From Stichopus chloronotus (lineage: Eukaryota > Echinodermata > Holothuroidea > Aspidochirotida > Stichopodidae), in assembly GCA_021234535.1 (NCBI GenBank), contig CM037840.1, positions 8,685,094-8,749,093 of the forward strand: a DNA stretch of 64,000 nt, read 5' to 3'. Below the pieces are notes generated by a model. It was not told the origin of the DNA and searched no databases. It saw only the letters and a list, made by a program, of their open reading frames with translations. Shown one piece after another: positions 20,379 through 32,113 of this stretch. The position numbers and the translations under genes were made by a program. Numbering within the stretch: position 1 is the first letter of the stretch; the number at the start of each line of letters is the position of its first letter.

Positions 20379-22580
20379 CTAGGACACGACTAAATCGAAA
20401 GTGTGCAGTTCTCCCGATGATCTTGTGGCTATTACTAGTTTCTCTTCTCCCTTTTCTTGCAATACGGTCATACAGCTGGCATTTTTGTTAACAGGTTTTA
20501 CCGAAAAAAGGTGTCTTCCATCTCGACTATACTGTGTGGCAATACATTTAGATTCACGTGAGATAATTGCATTCCATAAGATGTAGATAAGCCCGTTCTT
20601 GTCAATACAAACGCTGATAGGTTCCCAATCACCGTCGTATAGACCTGGTTTTGTGAATTCAAACGTAAGCTTACATTTTGTTTCCTTTATGGCGACTGCG
20701 AACGCTCTTTTTTCATGATCGTCACAAACTAGTAGATTATCGCCATTTTGAACTGTAATATCCCTTGTCACTTTCACAACATCAGGCAGTGTTATCCCAT
20801 GGATGTAGTTCAACTGGTCATTAAATACGTAGACCTCCCTACTGTTAGTTCCAACGATGATGTGCTTCTCTGCTATAGCCTTTGCGATGCAGGTCACGTA
20901 GATACGAGAAGGTAAGTTGGGTACCTTCCTTTTCTGGTAAGAACCGTCACGAACATCGTAAAGTCCAATTTCATTGGACATGCAAACAGTTGCAACTTTG
21001 TCTTTCGAAAAAGAACAACAAAATCTATCAGGATAATTCGTATCTGTATCATCAGCTTTCATCTTATCCTGCCGCAATCGTTTACCTTTCAGGTCGGTGA
21101 TTCCAATGTATGAGAGGCTATAGGTGATCCTACCAGCGATAACGATTTTGTCGTCTGCGATGCTTGTAATGCTAGTAATGTTCCACCCTGCAGGTTTGAT
21201 TTCTTCAACGTTGATGACGGAGCCTGAACCGTCACAAATAGTGACATCATCAGGGACCAGCTGTGTAATATCTCCATTATCACAAGCAGATAGTGATTTT
21301 AAATCGCCCCATTCTCTCTGCATTTCCTTTTTCAAGGGTTCACATGCTTGTTTGATATCTGGAATACACCTTACGTCCGTCCAATCGTCCTGAGATGCCA
21401 GGATAGAGAAAGAAGTTGCCTCTAGATTTTTGTATCGCTGTATGATTTGTTCGCATAGCTCTAACTGTTTTGTAAGCACAACGTCATTCTGAACTGCAAT
21501 TTGTTGGTTTTCTGCTTCTAATTGCTCTAAGTCAACATTTACTATTTGGAGATCTTTACAAAAATCCATTTGTATATTATGGCAAGATTTCTCAAGAGAT
21601 TTGGATTCCTCGTCATACTTTATTTTCATGTTTCTCCTGATTTCATTATACTTTTGTTTGACTTTTTGCAATTCTTTTTGCTCTTTAATGTCTGTTTCGT
21701 CTGTTTCAACTTTTCTCCTCATTTCTATGTCTTTTAATTGTCTCATTCTGAGATGCTCGTTCTCTTGGATTTTTTCGTTGATTTTAGTAGTCTGCCTCTT
21801 ATGTTGTCTGATTAGTTTTTCTGTCTGTTTTGTTACATTGTCTTTTAACTTACATGATGCGGTTTTTATCGTCTCTTTGATTTTGTAAAGATTTTCTTCA
21901 TATTTGCTTAATTCAGCCAGTTTCTGATCTAGCTCTGCTCTTTCACTTTTGGCTAATTCCGTTACGTCGTGCAGGTCGTGGCCTTTGTGCTTACCGTAGG
22001 TGCAGGCCAGACAAACTGGTATATTCAGACATTCCGTACAACACAATTGTGCTTGCTGCTTTACATGAACATGGCACCTTGGATCTTCCGTAAGTGATGC
22101 CAATTTATTGAGTGTTAGGTTTTGGGCCTGGATACTTTCCAAATTCAAAATGTGAGGATGATGATCATCAAACATTGGATTTTGTATATGAAATACATAG
22201 CACTTATCGCATAGGAAATGTTTACACTTGAAACAATAAGCCTTAGCTAATTTTGTTTGTGAACAGCTAATGCAACGTTTTAATTCTCCCTTTTCGAAGG
22301 TTTTTTGTAACTGAATGAATTCAATGATGCTCTTCATATGGAAATCTGTCTTAAAACCGTCTGCCAGATCTTTTGGTATTGTACATGTTTGTCTACACAT
22401 TGGACATTTAATTTTAGGGTCACGGCTTTCTTTCCGGCTTTTGGTAATGACTGTATGCAAGCAATCCCTGCAGTATCGATGAAGACACGGCAATTGTTTT
22501 GGCTCATTTAATAGTTCTGTACAAATAGAGCACAATAAGAAGTTATCTTCTATTTCTCTAAGAGGAGTCGAGGACGCCAT
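20379..22580 (-). CDS. TRIM-B: RING / two B-boxes / coiled-coil / propeller E3 ligase
   Basis: 733 residues, single coding exon. RING at 17-62 (C17, C20, C32, H34, C37, C40, C59, C62; the last loop is four residues longer than in A, C and E). B-box 1 at 103-143 (C103, C106, C116, C119, C124, C127, H140, H143) and B-box 2 at 169-201 (C169, H172, C181, C184, C190, C193, H198, H201), so both zinc folds look complete. A long Lys/Glu-rich coiled coil covers about 205-400 and ends in WTDVRCIPD at about 402. The predicted propeller (about 455-733) carries GLYDVRDGSY, VYVFNDQLNYIHGI and QYSRDGRHL. It is the most canonical member of the cluster and a good reference for the others. An E3 ubiquitin ligase activity is inferred from the RING. 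The substrate is unknown, presumably bound by the C-terminal propeller. Confidence 0.95.
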   Translation of the reverse strand: MASSTPLREIEDNFLLCSICTELLNEPKQLPCLHRYCRDCLHTVITKSRKESRDPKIKCPMCRQTCTIPKDLADGFKTDFHMKSIIEFIQLQKTFEKGELKRCISCSQTKLAKAYCFKCKHFLCDKCYVFHIQNPMFDDHHPHILNLESIQAQNLTLNKLASLTEDPRCHVHVKQQAQLCCTECLNIPVCLACTYGKHKGHDLHDVTELAKSERAELDQKLAELSKYEENLYKIKETIKTASCKLKDNVTKQTEKLIRQHKRQTTKINEKIQENEHLRMRQLKDIEMRRKVETDETDIKEQKELQKVKQKYNEIRRNMKIKYDEESKSLEKSCHNIQMDFCKDLQIVNVDLEQLEAENQQIAVQNDVVLTKQLELCEQIIQRYKNLEATSFSILASQDDWTDVRCIPDIKQACEPLKKEMQREWGDLKSLSACDNGDITQLVPDDVTICDGSGSVINVEEIKPAGWNITSITSIADDKIVIAGRITYSLSYIGITDLKGKRLRQDKMKADDTDTNYPDRFCCSFSKDKVATVCMSNEIGLYDVRDGSYQKRKVPNLPSRIYVTCIAKAIAEKHIIVGTNSREVYVFNDQLNYIHGITLPDVVKVTRDITVQNGDNLLVCDDHEKRAFAVAIKETKCKLTFEFTKPGLYDGDWEPISVCIDKNGLIYILWNAIISRESKCIATQYSRDGRHLFSVKPVNKNASCMTVLQEKGEEKLVIATRSSGELHTFDLVVS

Positions 22581-22593
22581 CCTTGTAGTTTCA
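22581..22593 (-). promoter_or_regulatory. 5' UTR tail and splice acceptor of TRIM-B
   Basis: On the minus strand ctcaaaaacag is followed by 13 untranslated bases and the ATG. The acceptor AG is at 22594-22595. Its pyrimidine tract is weaker than in E, so the exact junction is less certain. Confidence 0.4.
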
Positions 22594-25188
22594 CTGTTTT
22601 TGAGTAATAAAAACAGAAAATTGTTAATAGCCTCACCGATTCTTAAATATCAGGAATGAAGTATTATACGAAATTGATGTAAAATAAGAGAGTAAGATGT
22701 GGACATTTATGACGTGAGAAATAAATTTACCTTATGCTTTTCCTAAAGCCATGTGATAGAGGGGAAACTATCACTCATTTTATTTAATCCTCTATGATTT
22801 CATTGCTAAAATTAAGTATACAATCACGTGAGGTTTGCAAATGCTGGCAAGGTTCATTTAAAGCTATATGTTACATTTATTTTCCCAAATTATTAAAAAA
22901 TATATATCAATGAATAACATGAGAACCTTCCAGTTATGTATAATGTACATAAATATAAACATAATTTTGAAGAGCAGAAATTTGTGAAATATGAAATATC
23001 TTTGAAAAAGTTGATTTAGTTAGTGTCAAGTTTGTATTGAAAATAAACTTTAATTTCATAATTCAGCCATTTGTAACTGTAATATTCATTCGGAGCGAAA
23101 ATGAGACAAAACAGGACTCTAAATAGATGGAAATGTACATTGAAGTTTTAGAGAGAACACTGAGAACTGTGCGTCAACATGTATAATACCATTTGCATAC
23201 AGATACATACCATTTAGGGTATGTATACTAGGTCGGTGTCAGAATAGACTACTTTATCATAGATTTCTAGCAATGTTTGTAAATAGCCTCACCCTATGAA
23301 GTCAAACGTAGCTCTTTCCACATGACACGTACTTAATCACAAAGTATATGTTCGTTTACAAAGCCCCAAAGATAACTCTAAGCTAACATACGCAAAACGT
23401 GTGTTTGTTACTGTCTGTATACCAAATTTACAACACTTAAATACCTTACAATGAAAGGTACGATGTATTCAAGCTATACACTAGCCACATGAGAAATATT
23501 GTCATATTGAAAAATATACCTTTCCTTTCCACAATTTATGAGATTTGAAAAATCCGTTTCGTAAATCCGTTTCAAATGCTATTGATAGCGAGGAAATATC
23601 CACGTCAGCCGCTGCACTACTTATTACACTACAGGTAGGCAATAAATATACCTTTTGATGGAATTTTGAAATTGTTCAAAGTCCAACACGTTATAACAAA
23701 CATATCACCACCGTATGTATCGTAGCTCAGTTTATTACATATTGTTATCACATAACACTCACTGTACATCATGGATCAATATAACAGACACAAACTCCTA
23801 CAACTCCGCGCTTACATCCACACACAGGCCATATGAAAACATATCATGCATAAAAGTAAATGTTGCCAATGGAGATACTACAGGACACTAGCCTTTGTTG
23901 AAATGCTAGTGGAAAATCGACATAACTGGAAGATATGTAAGACCAGACGGTGAAACAGTACTATAGCTGAAGAAAATGAAGAGCGTAATATGAAAGGGTA
24001 GACTTATCAACAATTACATTAAGAAAGAATGAGAACGTCATCTCACAAGCTCAAAGACTGATTGACAGACAGATACATGAAGCATGGAGTCGAGAAAAGG
24101 CAACTAACAAGGCACCTTCTATATCGAGCCATGTGTTTTAAAATACTTCTTGCATAATAACGTTTCGTTTTGTGGCAAGTTGACTGTTCTTGGTCATTCT
24201 GGGTGTCAGTGATATGCCAGATAATTTACACAAAAGGTTCCGATGATTACTGAAATAATTGATGGAAACATTGTCCTTCAAAGTCTCTAGCCATACTGAA
24301 CGGGACAACAATAATGCATACATGCAACACAATCATAAAATAAGTAATCAGAGGCAACTAGCTTAAGCCCAGCAAATACATAACAATCGCACTCCAGTGT
24401 TGTTGAACCAGGTGACTCCTCCTCGAGGTAAAGTGGTAGCCAACAGCGGTCTTCGGACCCGAGGCAACTAACGCTGACCTTCCGGCGTTAGAAAAACTTG
24501 GAGGCGCCCTTGCCCATCCATCCTTGGGGGACCTTACAATGCCTTCATCTATTCTCTTAGTACCAATCTCACTGCCCCCCCTCCCCCACTGAGTCCTCGG
24601 CTACCCGTTTATTACCCAAGGGCGGTGACGTGGCCAATGGCTAAACCTGGGTTATTGGGGAGGATCACACAGTTTGAAGAAAACATGTCTCTCTAGAAGA
24701 AATGAACACTCGAGGGAACAGATACTGTAGCTGGAGTAGTCAGCATATGAGTGGTCTAACGTATAATGTACAACCTCATTTTATGAAAGAATGTCTAATG
24801 CTACTTGAAATAATGATGGGAAATCTGAAATGAAACAAAAGAGTGACAGGGGCAATAAATAACACGATGCCAATACAATATGATCGATGCTACTTGAATT
24901 TGTACACGCACACGGACGGGTTTACCTTTGTACCCAGTAATTCCCTAGGGACGAATTGCTTCAATGTGAAAAGCAATTGGGAATATACTCTCATTTTCAC
25001 TTTACAACTTAATAGGAGAACATATATAACTAAGTTACGAGCCCACACATTTCACAGAGACAATTTAGTGAAAGACCCGAGACCCTAATCTATTGGGACG
25101 GTCTAAAATATCAGTAGGGTTCAACCCCCCCCCCCCCCCCCAACTGGCTGGAGTCATAAGCGCGACAACGCATCCGACATGCAAAAGT
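22594..25188. other. Non-coding stretch upstream of TRIM-B
   Basis: AT-rich with no supported gene. It should include the TRIM-B promoter and 5' intron. One copy of a dispersed repeat lies at 24651-24760 and a 17-base C run at 25125-25141. Confidence 0.4.
24651..24760. repeat. Dispersed direct repeat pair, copy 1
   Basis: The block gatcacacagtttgaagaaaa, gatactgtagct and agcagtcagca-like segments recur in the same order at 25918-26027, about 1.27 kb away. The pair brackets the 21-bp minisatellite. No coding content. Confidence 0.55.
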
Positions 25189-25335
25189 TAAAATATTTAA
25201 AGAAGGTATTAAAATATTTACAAAAGGTATTAAAATATTTACAGAAGGTATTAAAATATTTACAGAAGGTATTAAAATATTTACAGAAGGTATTAAAATA
25301 TTTACAGAAGGTATTAAAATATTTACAGAAGGTAT
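25189..25335. repeat. 21-bp minisatellite, seven copies
   Basis: Seven head-to-tail units of 21 bases (core aaggtattaaaatatttaca), the first two with single-base variants and the rest almost identical. Because 21 is a multiple of three the array stays open in one plus frame (heptad LKYLQKV) and in two minus frames (NTFCKYF and IPSVNIL). The frames extend little beyond the array, so these are repeat by-products. A C run lies just upstream at 25125-25141. Confidence 0.9.
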
Positions 25336-25917
25336 TGACAAATCGAATAAACGTAAATGATGACCAATACCACACAAAGATTGAGCAATTCCTTGCCCCT
25401 CATACGCTCACACCTTGCCGGAGGCTAAAGAATTAACAAAGTACTACTTGCCTTAACATCATAAATAAACGTATTATGCAACGTAGCCCAGCGGGGATAA
25501 CATGGATACAAAATACAACAATAGAATGCAGTTCCCGCGTAAATTCTTAACTGGTAACAAATCTCGTTTGTAAAGCTAGCCATCACAGAAATTAGTCCCT
25601 TCTTGCCACATTACAAATGAAGCGGGTGAACATGACACCTTTAAAGTCATACAATAGCCTAGTCTGGTCAAACAATAATTTACATATAACCAAGTACAGG
25701 GGAGAACACCCAGCAAGGGTGAGCAACAAGTTCTAACACAGCAAACGATATGCATATCACCATTCCTTTACATTTACAGAACAAGTTAAAAATTAAATAC
25801 AGTTACACTTTAATTACGAGATCTAAAAGAACCCCACCTAAATGGTTGCAATACTGCTGTGTCTCAATGAGCTCATACCTACAGGGTCTAGGAAGTAACT
25901 TAAAAATAAAAATTGTG

Positions 25918-26027
25918 ACCTGGTTCATTGGGAAAGATCACACAGTTTGAAGAAAAGATGTCTCTCAAGAATAAAGGAACACTCAAAGGAACATGTACTG
26001 TAGCTTGAGCAGTCAGCAGATTGGTGG
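25918..26027. repeat. Dispersed direct repeat pair, copy 2
   Basis: Matches 24651-24760, including gatcacacagtttgaagaaa, aggaacactc and tactgtagcttgagcagtc. Similarity is high enough to be seen by eye with few indels. Confidence 0.55.
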
Positions 26028-26339
26028 TAAAGTCCAGTTGAGAGTCGGACTTTTTAATTTCCCAATTTATTTACTCGAGTCTTAGAGGGGGTGCTAGGTC
26101 ATTACACGAAAACAAAGAGAATCTCTCTAACAACATTCCCATGGTAGTGTTCAGAAGATTGACAGCTCCTATTTCTAACCACAGCCCCCACCCTAATACA
26201 GGAACTTACATAGCTCTCAGGAGTCAGTTTGTTTGCATTTTCTTTACCTTCTCTTGCATTTTTCCTTTCTTATCGTTTCCTGTTTACTTCATATCTTTCG
26301 TGAAAAGCTGAAGAAGCTGAAATTTCGCCTGTAATCTGT

Positions 26340-26426
26340 CTGAGTCGATCGGGATGGCGGGAGGGCGGGAGGAGGGGGGCACGGTGGGTGAGGATCGCAA
26401 CCCGACGATATGGTAGCACCGCCACT
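26340..26426 (-). mobile_element. Transposon-terminus-like sequence (reverse)
   Basis: Read on the minus strand the segment begins cagtggcggtgctaccatat and continues into a C-rich stretch (gtgccccccctcc-like). This is the layout of many degenerate DNA transposon ends. A mate end was not located. Confidence 0.3.
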
Positions 26427-28225
26427 GTGTAAAGCAAAGACATTGTCTCTATTTGTAACGAAAATGCTACAACGACAACAGAAAGTGACGTTTTTCCAAC
26501 ATACTTGCCTCAGAGTCACGGAAATGTGGGAGCGGACTGTTTCCGATTTAGAGGAACGTTTATCCATTAAACTATCATTTTCGTTTTCGCTAAAAACAAA
26601 ATAATGTAAACATACATAGACGACCACTATTAAGTGTCGTATACATTACATCCAATCGACTAACTCACACACAGCGATAAACGTAAACAATTTCATACAA
26701 CTGAGGAAGGAAATAAGTTGGCATTTCAGCTGTTTTATTTTCAGAAGTTTGGACCGACCCGTAATGCTTCCAGAGAATAGTTACTAAGTCGGGTTCGAAG
26801 GACCAATATTCAGAAAGTTTAATGTACCTCTCAAAATAAAAAAATATCAAAGAAATTTTAACCAAAATGAGTCGATAACAAAGACTTGAATTTGGGATAA
26901 CTACATTGGCACTTTCATGCATGTCACACACGTTACACACACAAACCCCTTAAATCCCCGAAAACAGCCATCTTGTGTCCTACGCTGAATGATCCTGACC
27001 TTAAAAAATGTGAACTATTGTTTGAATTTCCTTTAGAAAAAAAGCCATTCTTTGACAAACACGATGGTAATATATTTCACATTAGGTGACAGAAGAATTA
27101 TATTGAATTATTATATTATATTTATTATTATATTGTAAAATATTGGAGAACTGGGTGTGTGTGTGGGGGGGGGGGGGGATTAATGAACATGATTCATTCA
27201 CCAGCAGTTCCATCGGCTCCTTCGACACTGCAAATATATATCAAATTGATCCCTCCGTTGTTTTTGTCAATGCAGTTTTTGATGTTGACATTTCGGTTGT
27301 GTGTTGCTGTGAAAGTAGGGGCGGGCGCTGGGTCACTATCTAACGCAACGATACCCCCAAGAACCTGATGAGATATTTCAGGGAATGCCCTGAGGTAAAC
27401 ATGGCTTATTGTCTTTTCCTCTTTGAAGCATTTTCACCTTTTAGGTGAATTTAGATGAAATAAACTACTTTTGACGTAGTAAGAAAGAATGGTTCTTATA
27501 ACCAAACTAGAATGGTTTCTGTTTCAAATTTTAAAGTAAAAGCGTCATCAGTAGCATGACTTTAAATATTTTATATTTGTGGCGTGGGTGTCTTAGGCTT
27601 TAATGACAATCTTAATAGAGATGGAATGAGTGATGGAATCGTTATCAACACTGCATGATGTTGGTAACAGTAGCTATACTGTGAAAGACAAGATGGTTAC
27701 ACCAATTACTGATCACCCTTACAGTCGTAGTTACTTACGGCATAGTATACAGATTTTTTCGCTACTATTCTCTAGTACATATTTTATGTATTTCATTGTA
27801 ACCGTAACCAGTTAACGTGGTAAAGGGCATATAACATTATCAATGCATTAAGTTAATCTCCAGGCTTTGGCAACTGTTCGAGAATATGTAACTAAAGTCG
27901 AAATATTGGCTTACACGGAACATTATCCTATATAGAAACCGTACTTGTTATCTGATTGGGAAATCCTTTCCTACCACAGAACAATTTTTGTGTTGTCTTT
28001 TTAACGTGTTTTTTAGTGCACCGTACATCCTGTGGATACGTAAACAGGAAAGGTAGTTGCTTTCTACTGCAAGGTATTCACATGAACTTTTTGTTTCATA
28101 ATTTGCTACGTTTGTGAGACTTTCTTTGAAGTTGGGAGAACTAAATATGATTTGAAAATTGAGAATCTTGTAAATAGTGCACACAGACGAATTGACGGTG
28201 GATTGTGCATGCAATCTATTTTCAC

Positions 28226-28362
28226 CTAGTTGGTAATCTTGCAGTCAATATGCATAACATTAAAATTTAAGGACTCATCATCATCGTGGTCCATTGAAAC
28301 GGATATCCTTAGCCATCGTGGGTACCCGTGTTTTTTCATCGTACCAATTTCAATGTTTACAC
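28226..28362 (-). CDS. Weak terminal-exon candidate
   Basis: On the minus strand a cattcatttttag acceptor opens a phase-1 block of 44 codons ending in TAG at 28226-28228. It contains GTMKKHGYPRWLRISVSM and FNVMHIDCKITN. Protein-like composition and a good acceptor are the only support. No family is recognised, and no upstream exon is linked. Confidence 0.22.
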
Positions 28363-29761
28363 CTAAAAATGAATGTATTGGGTAAGGTTTATGGCTTTCA
28401 ATGTTAAGAAATTTCACGTTATCAATCCAAATAGATTTTCATACATTTACATCCAATAATTGTACAGCATGGGGTTGGGGTCACTAATTTTGTTCTCCGA
28501 TGCATATTCAGTATTGGCATTGCGAGATACAGTCGATGCCTGGGAAAGGGAAATATAGTCATCATTGTAAAACAAAGAAGAACGAAAATCGAAAGTTAAA
28601 TTTAAATTGATAAAACTTATTCAGATTAGCTGAAAACCTTAGAGTATACATGACTTATCTTGTAATTATTGTAACATAACCTAACATAATGTCTCAAATA
28701 TACCTTTGTATTTTGTTAACTTTGTTGAACATTTAAACTCCTTAAATAAGTCATAACAGCTTTATATAGTTCTAAAAAGACATCAACTAACCAATCTTTA
28801 GTGAAAGTGATGTCTCATTGATCTAACTAATTATGTTTTGACAAATTAATTTTAAGAGGGTAGTGACCAACAAGAACTGATGTTTGGTTGTCCAATTGCG
28901 TGCTTAATGGTGGCAAGACATGCATCTAGAGAGGAGAATTAATTCAAAGGTTGTAAAGTGAAACTCTTACTGACAATTAGTTCGAATTGTGTTTATATCT
29001 ATAACATTTTTGAGATGATATTTCACAATTTGATGAAAATGCAAAATAGATGACATGACGCTTTGCACAATTTCAGTAGTTCTTTGTTAGGCCTATATAT
29101 TTTGCGTCTTCATTACTTTATTAATGGGTTTCACATTGGTAAGTGATGTCGATATTTTTTGAAAAAGAAAATATAGGCGTCCAAAATGAAACTCTTATAA
29201 ATGTATGCAATTCTCAATTGTCCTTGAAATGAAGGTTAAGTAAATAAAGGATTACATGAGACATATCATCTCTTTACGTCACGTTGCATAGTTAACCAAA
29301 ATTTATTTACAGAATGCAGGTATGAAGCAGAAATTGGACTATTAAGTTTTCAATAATTGATGCATTTTGATAGTCCTTGTGGCCTTTTTAATCACTTCTA
29401 ATGATTAAGACGCTCAGTACTCCGAAACGACATTTTCATTTCACACTACCTTTAATGAACGTCGATATTGTGAGCTGAGGTAAAGCTCATGGTTCAAAAC
29501 TCGACACATTTAAACGACATCTTACTTGTTTAACAAGGTTCTTGAGTCAATTAATTAATTCATGAAGATGCCAATCTCTATTGACAAACTATTGACCAAT
29601 GAAATATAAATTTGCTGAGAGGAGCGGTGTGCCAGAATTGACGAATATATCAGTTGCTTCAGCCTTTACACCTTGTCTCTGTAATAGCATCTTCTCTTAA
29701 AAATCGTATAAAAACGATTCAGAATTATCATGTAACCTCATTATAAAATCTTTGATCACGT

Positions 29762-29767
29762 TTTATT
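29762..29767 (-). terminator. Candidate poly(A) signal of TRIM-C
   Basis: TTTATT on the plus strand gives AATAAA on the minus strand, about 125 bases past the TRIM-C stop codon. Position and sequence fit a cleavage signal. There is no transcript evidence. Confidence 0.4.
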
Positions 29768-29890
29768 CGAACACTGAAAATAATATACCTGGGGTGCGTT
29801 TGGAAGTCGTATAACAAAGTGCAAGAAAAATGGAATTTCCAAGAAATATGCAAATGTTAATATTGCATGTTTTCTGTCATGTAACGTCTG

Positions 29891-32101
29891 TTACGAAAGA
29901 GTATGGTATTTAGAATACTCCCTGTTGATGAAGAATAACCTTCCTGACTTGAGAGTGACCACAATTATACTTTCCGATTCTTCTTCTTCAAATGTTGACA
30001 CACAACGTGCGTCTCCGTCTATTGGTATCACCGCCAATAACTCATCGCCGTGTTGGTTGTACTGTGAGAGGTATCGTTTTACCTTACCGGGAATGGTATG
30101 CACCCATATCATGTATATGAAACTGTTGGCATCCGTACATACACTGAGAGGTTCCCATACACCTGCCTCTGAATCTGGTCGAGGTAAGATATACTTCACG
30201 TCCCCCTCCGATCCGTCCAATGCAACCGCATAGGCGTTCTTACCGTGGTAATCACAGATCAGCAGATGGGTTCCATGTACTTCAATATCTCTGGAGTGAC
30301 GTATGGCGTCTGGAAGCTGAATAGTGCGAATGTATTTCAGTTGATCATTAAAGATATAAATGTCTCTACCGTTAGAGCCTACAATGATAAGATCATTAAC
30401 CTGATCCGTCGTTACGCAGTACATATACCGTGATAATGTCCAGGAGGGGATGTCCCCACTTACTTTACTGCATTTGTAAGCACCGTTCCGCACGTCATAA
30501 ATGCCGACCTCATCGGGTACACAAACCGTTGCAACAAGGAATTCAGATAAAAAGGAGCAAAAACGATTAGGGTACGTGTCAAACTTAATGTTCCTTTCAA
30601 AACTTTCGAGTCGTATTGTCTGTCCCTCTTTATTAATCACTGAAAGATATGAACTTTCCTTTGTGGCGCAGCCTGTGATCACAATTCCGCCATCTGAACT
30701 GCGGCTTACGCCGTCTACCGACAAGCGTTTTGCTCTGACATCTCCCATAACAACCTCAACTGCGTTGTCTTTCGTTACTGTCTTATAGTGGCTAAAATTG
30801 TGGAGGTCATCGGTGTCAAAGTCAGACAGCGATTCTAACTGCGGAAAGTCCTTCATCACATCATCCACCAGATGTTGACTGGCTAATGTTATCCCAGGGA
30901 AATACTGTGAGTACAAGCAGTCATCCTCGTACTTCAGAAGATTTAATGTCGTGTACCTGAAGTTATTGTACCTTTCCTTCGTGTGATCTGCAAATGTCAA
31001 AATCTCTTTAAGCTGCCTTTCTTTCTCCTGCATGTGCGTTTCTACAACTGTATTGAGATGATCGAAATTTTCTTGTAATTGTTCCATAAAGCATGTGGTC
31101 ATGTTTTCTTTCTCCAGTCGGTATTTTTCTACTATAACCTTGATCCTCTCTGAGTAATACTTCTCTTTTATATCTGTCAAACGTTTACACTCATCTAATA
31201 GTTCTTGAACTTTTTTCTCTGTCACTATCCTTATGTCGTTGCATTCGTCATTCTTTCTCTTGTTCATGATGGATATCTCCTGTTTCATTTTTTCTTGTTG
31301 ATTTTTTACTATTTCTTCTAAATTTGCAACCTTTTTGTCGTATTGCACCTTCAGGTTTTCCTTCTTCTGTGATACGTTCTTTTTAAGTTCTTCTCGAACC
31401 ATTTCCACTCTCTCTGTCATCTCGAACATTCTGGATTCCTTTTCGCTAAGTTCGATGAGTTTGCTGTCCAACCGTTTCCTTTCCATTTTACCTGACTCGG
31501 TCACGTGTAATACATAGTGGCCCTTGTGTGTGGTATTAGTGCATAAAGCACACACGATTGTATGTTTACAAGTATAGCAACAAAACAATACCTCTTTCTC
31601 ATCCGGATGATGTTCGCATTTAGGAGGTTCCTCAGTAATAGATAGCTTCTCAGGTACGAGGTTCTCACTCAGTAACTTAATAATATGCCCTTCGTGGTCC
31701 TTAGAGCTGTCATCCTGAGTATGCTGTGCATGGCATTGGTTGCATAGATAAATTTCACACTCGCAGCAGTACCACGACACCGTGAACCCATTGGAGCAAC
31801 TTTTGCAAACCGTTGGAGAGTTCTCTTCAAGAGATCTCTGCAAATGTGTCAGGTGGAGCATAGATGAAAGATGAAGATCATTCTGGAATCCATCAACGCC
31901 TGACTTTGGTATTCTGCATTGATAGCTACACTTTGGACATTGAATGAATCCTGTCTTCGAGTTCCTCTCTATTTGTAGCAAGCATTCTCTACAGCAACGA
32001 TGAAGACATGGCAATAGTTTTGGCTTGATAAGTTCATTTAAACAAGATGTACAAATGAACAAATCTTCACTCGTCTCTGGCGGCAGAAACTTTGAGGCCA
32101 T
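29891..32101 (-). CDS. TRIM-C: divergent RING / two B-boxes / coiled-coil / propeller E3 ligase
   Basis: 736 residues from the ATG at 32101. The frame stays open six codons further, but those codons span the splice acceptor ttgtttgcag and contain no ATG, so 32101 is the better start. RING at 17-58 (C17, C20, C32, H34, C37, C40, C55, C58). B-box 1 at 99-139 (C99, C102, C112 or C113, C115, C120, C123, H136, H139) and B-box 2 at 162-195 (C162, H165, C175, C178, C184, C187, H192, H195). The coiled coil spans about 200-395. The linker motif WTDVxCIPD of A, B, D and E is replaced by a diverged CLYSQYFPG, which makes C the outlier. The propeller (about 440-736) keeps GIYDVRNGAY and IYIFNDQLKYIRTIQLPD. 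Function as an E3 ligase is inferred from domains; the target is unknown. Confidence 0.94.
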   Translation of the reverse strand: MASKFLPPETSEDLFICTSCLNELIKPKLLPCLHRCCRECLLQIERNSKTGFIQCPKCSYQCRIPKSGVDGFQNDLHLSSMLHLTHLQRSLEENSPTVCKSCSNGFTVSWYCCECEIYLCNQCHAQHTQDDSSKDHEGHIIKLLSENLVPEKLSITEEPPKCEHHPDEKEVLFCCYTCKHTIVCALCTNTTHKGHYVLHVTESGKMERKRLDSKLIELSEKESRMFEMTERVEMVREELKKNVSQKKENLKVQYDKKVANLEEIVKNQQEKMKQEISIMNKRKNDECNDIRIVTEKKVQELLDECKRLTDIKEKYYSERIKVIVEKYRLEKENMTTCFMEQLQENFDHLNTVVETHMQEKERQLKEILTFADHTKERYNNFRYTTLNLLKYEDDCLYSQYFPGITLASQHLVDDVMKDFPQLESLSDFDTDDLHNFSHYKTVTKDNAVEVVMGDVRAKRLSVDGVSRSSDGGIVITGCATKESSYLSVINKEGQTIRLESFERNIKFDTYPNRFCSFLSEFLVATVCVPDEVGIYDVRNGAYKCSKVSGDIPSWTLSRYMYCVTTDQVNDLIIVGSNGRDIYIFNDQLKYIRTIQLPDAIRHSRDIEVHGTHLLICDYHGKNAYAVALDGSEGDVKYILPRPDSEAGVWEPLSVCTDANSFIYMIWVHTIPGKVKRYLSQYNQHGDELLAVIPIDGDARCVSTFEEEESESIIVVTLKSGRLFFINREYSKYHTLS

Positions 32102-32113
32102 GACAGAACAACC
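32102..32113 (-). promoter_or_regulatory. 5' UTR tail and splice acceptor of TRIM-C
   Basis: On the minus strand aattttgtttgcag is a strong acceptor (AG at 32114-32115), followed by 12 untranslated bases and the ATG. Confidence 0.6.

Larger units (their letters stand above)
25336..29761. other. Long intergenic stretch downstream of TRIM-C
   Basis: It contains the second copy of the dispersed repeat (25918-26027), a transposon-end-like sequence (26340-26426), a 14-base G run (27165-27178) and a weak terminal-exon candidate (28226-28362). About 28.4-29.8 kb is AT-rich with nothing recognisable. Confidence 0.4.

Noticed and set aside
25189..25335. CRISPR array
   Set aside because: The units are directly abutting with no unique spacers, and the window is eukaryotic.
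25111..25436. Leu-rich repeat proteins on both strands
   Set aside because: All are translations of the 21-bp minisatellite. The frames stop just outside it.
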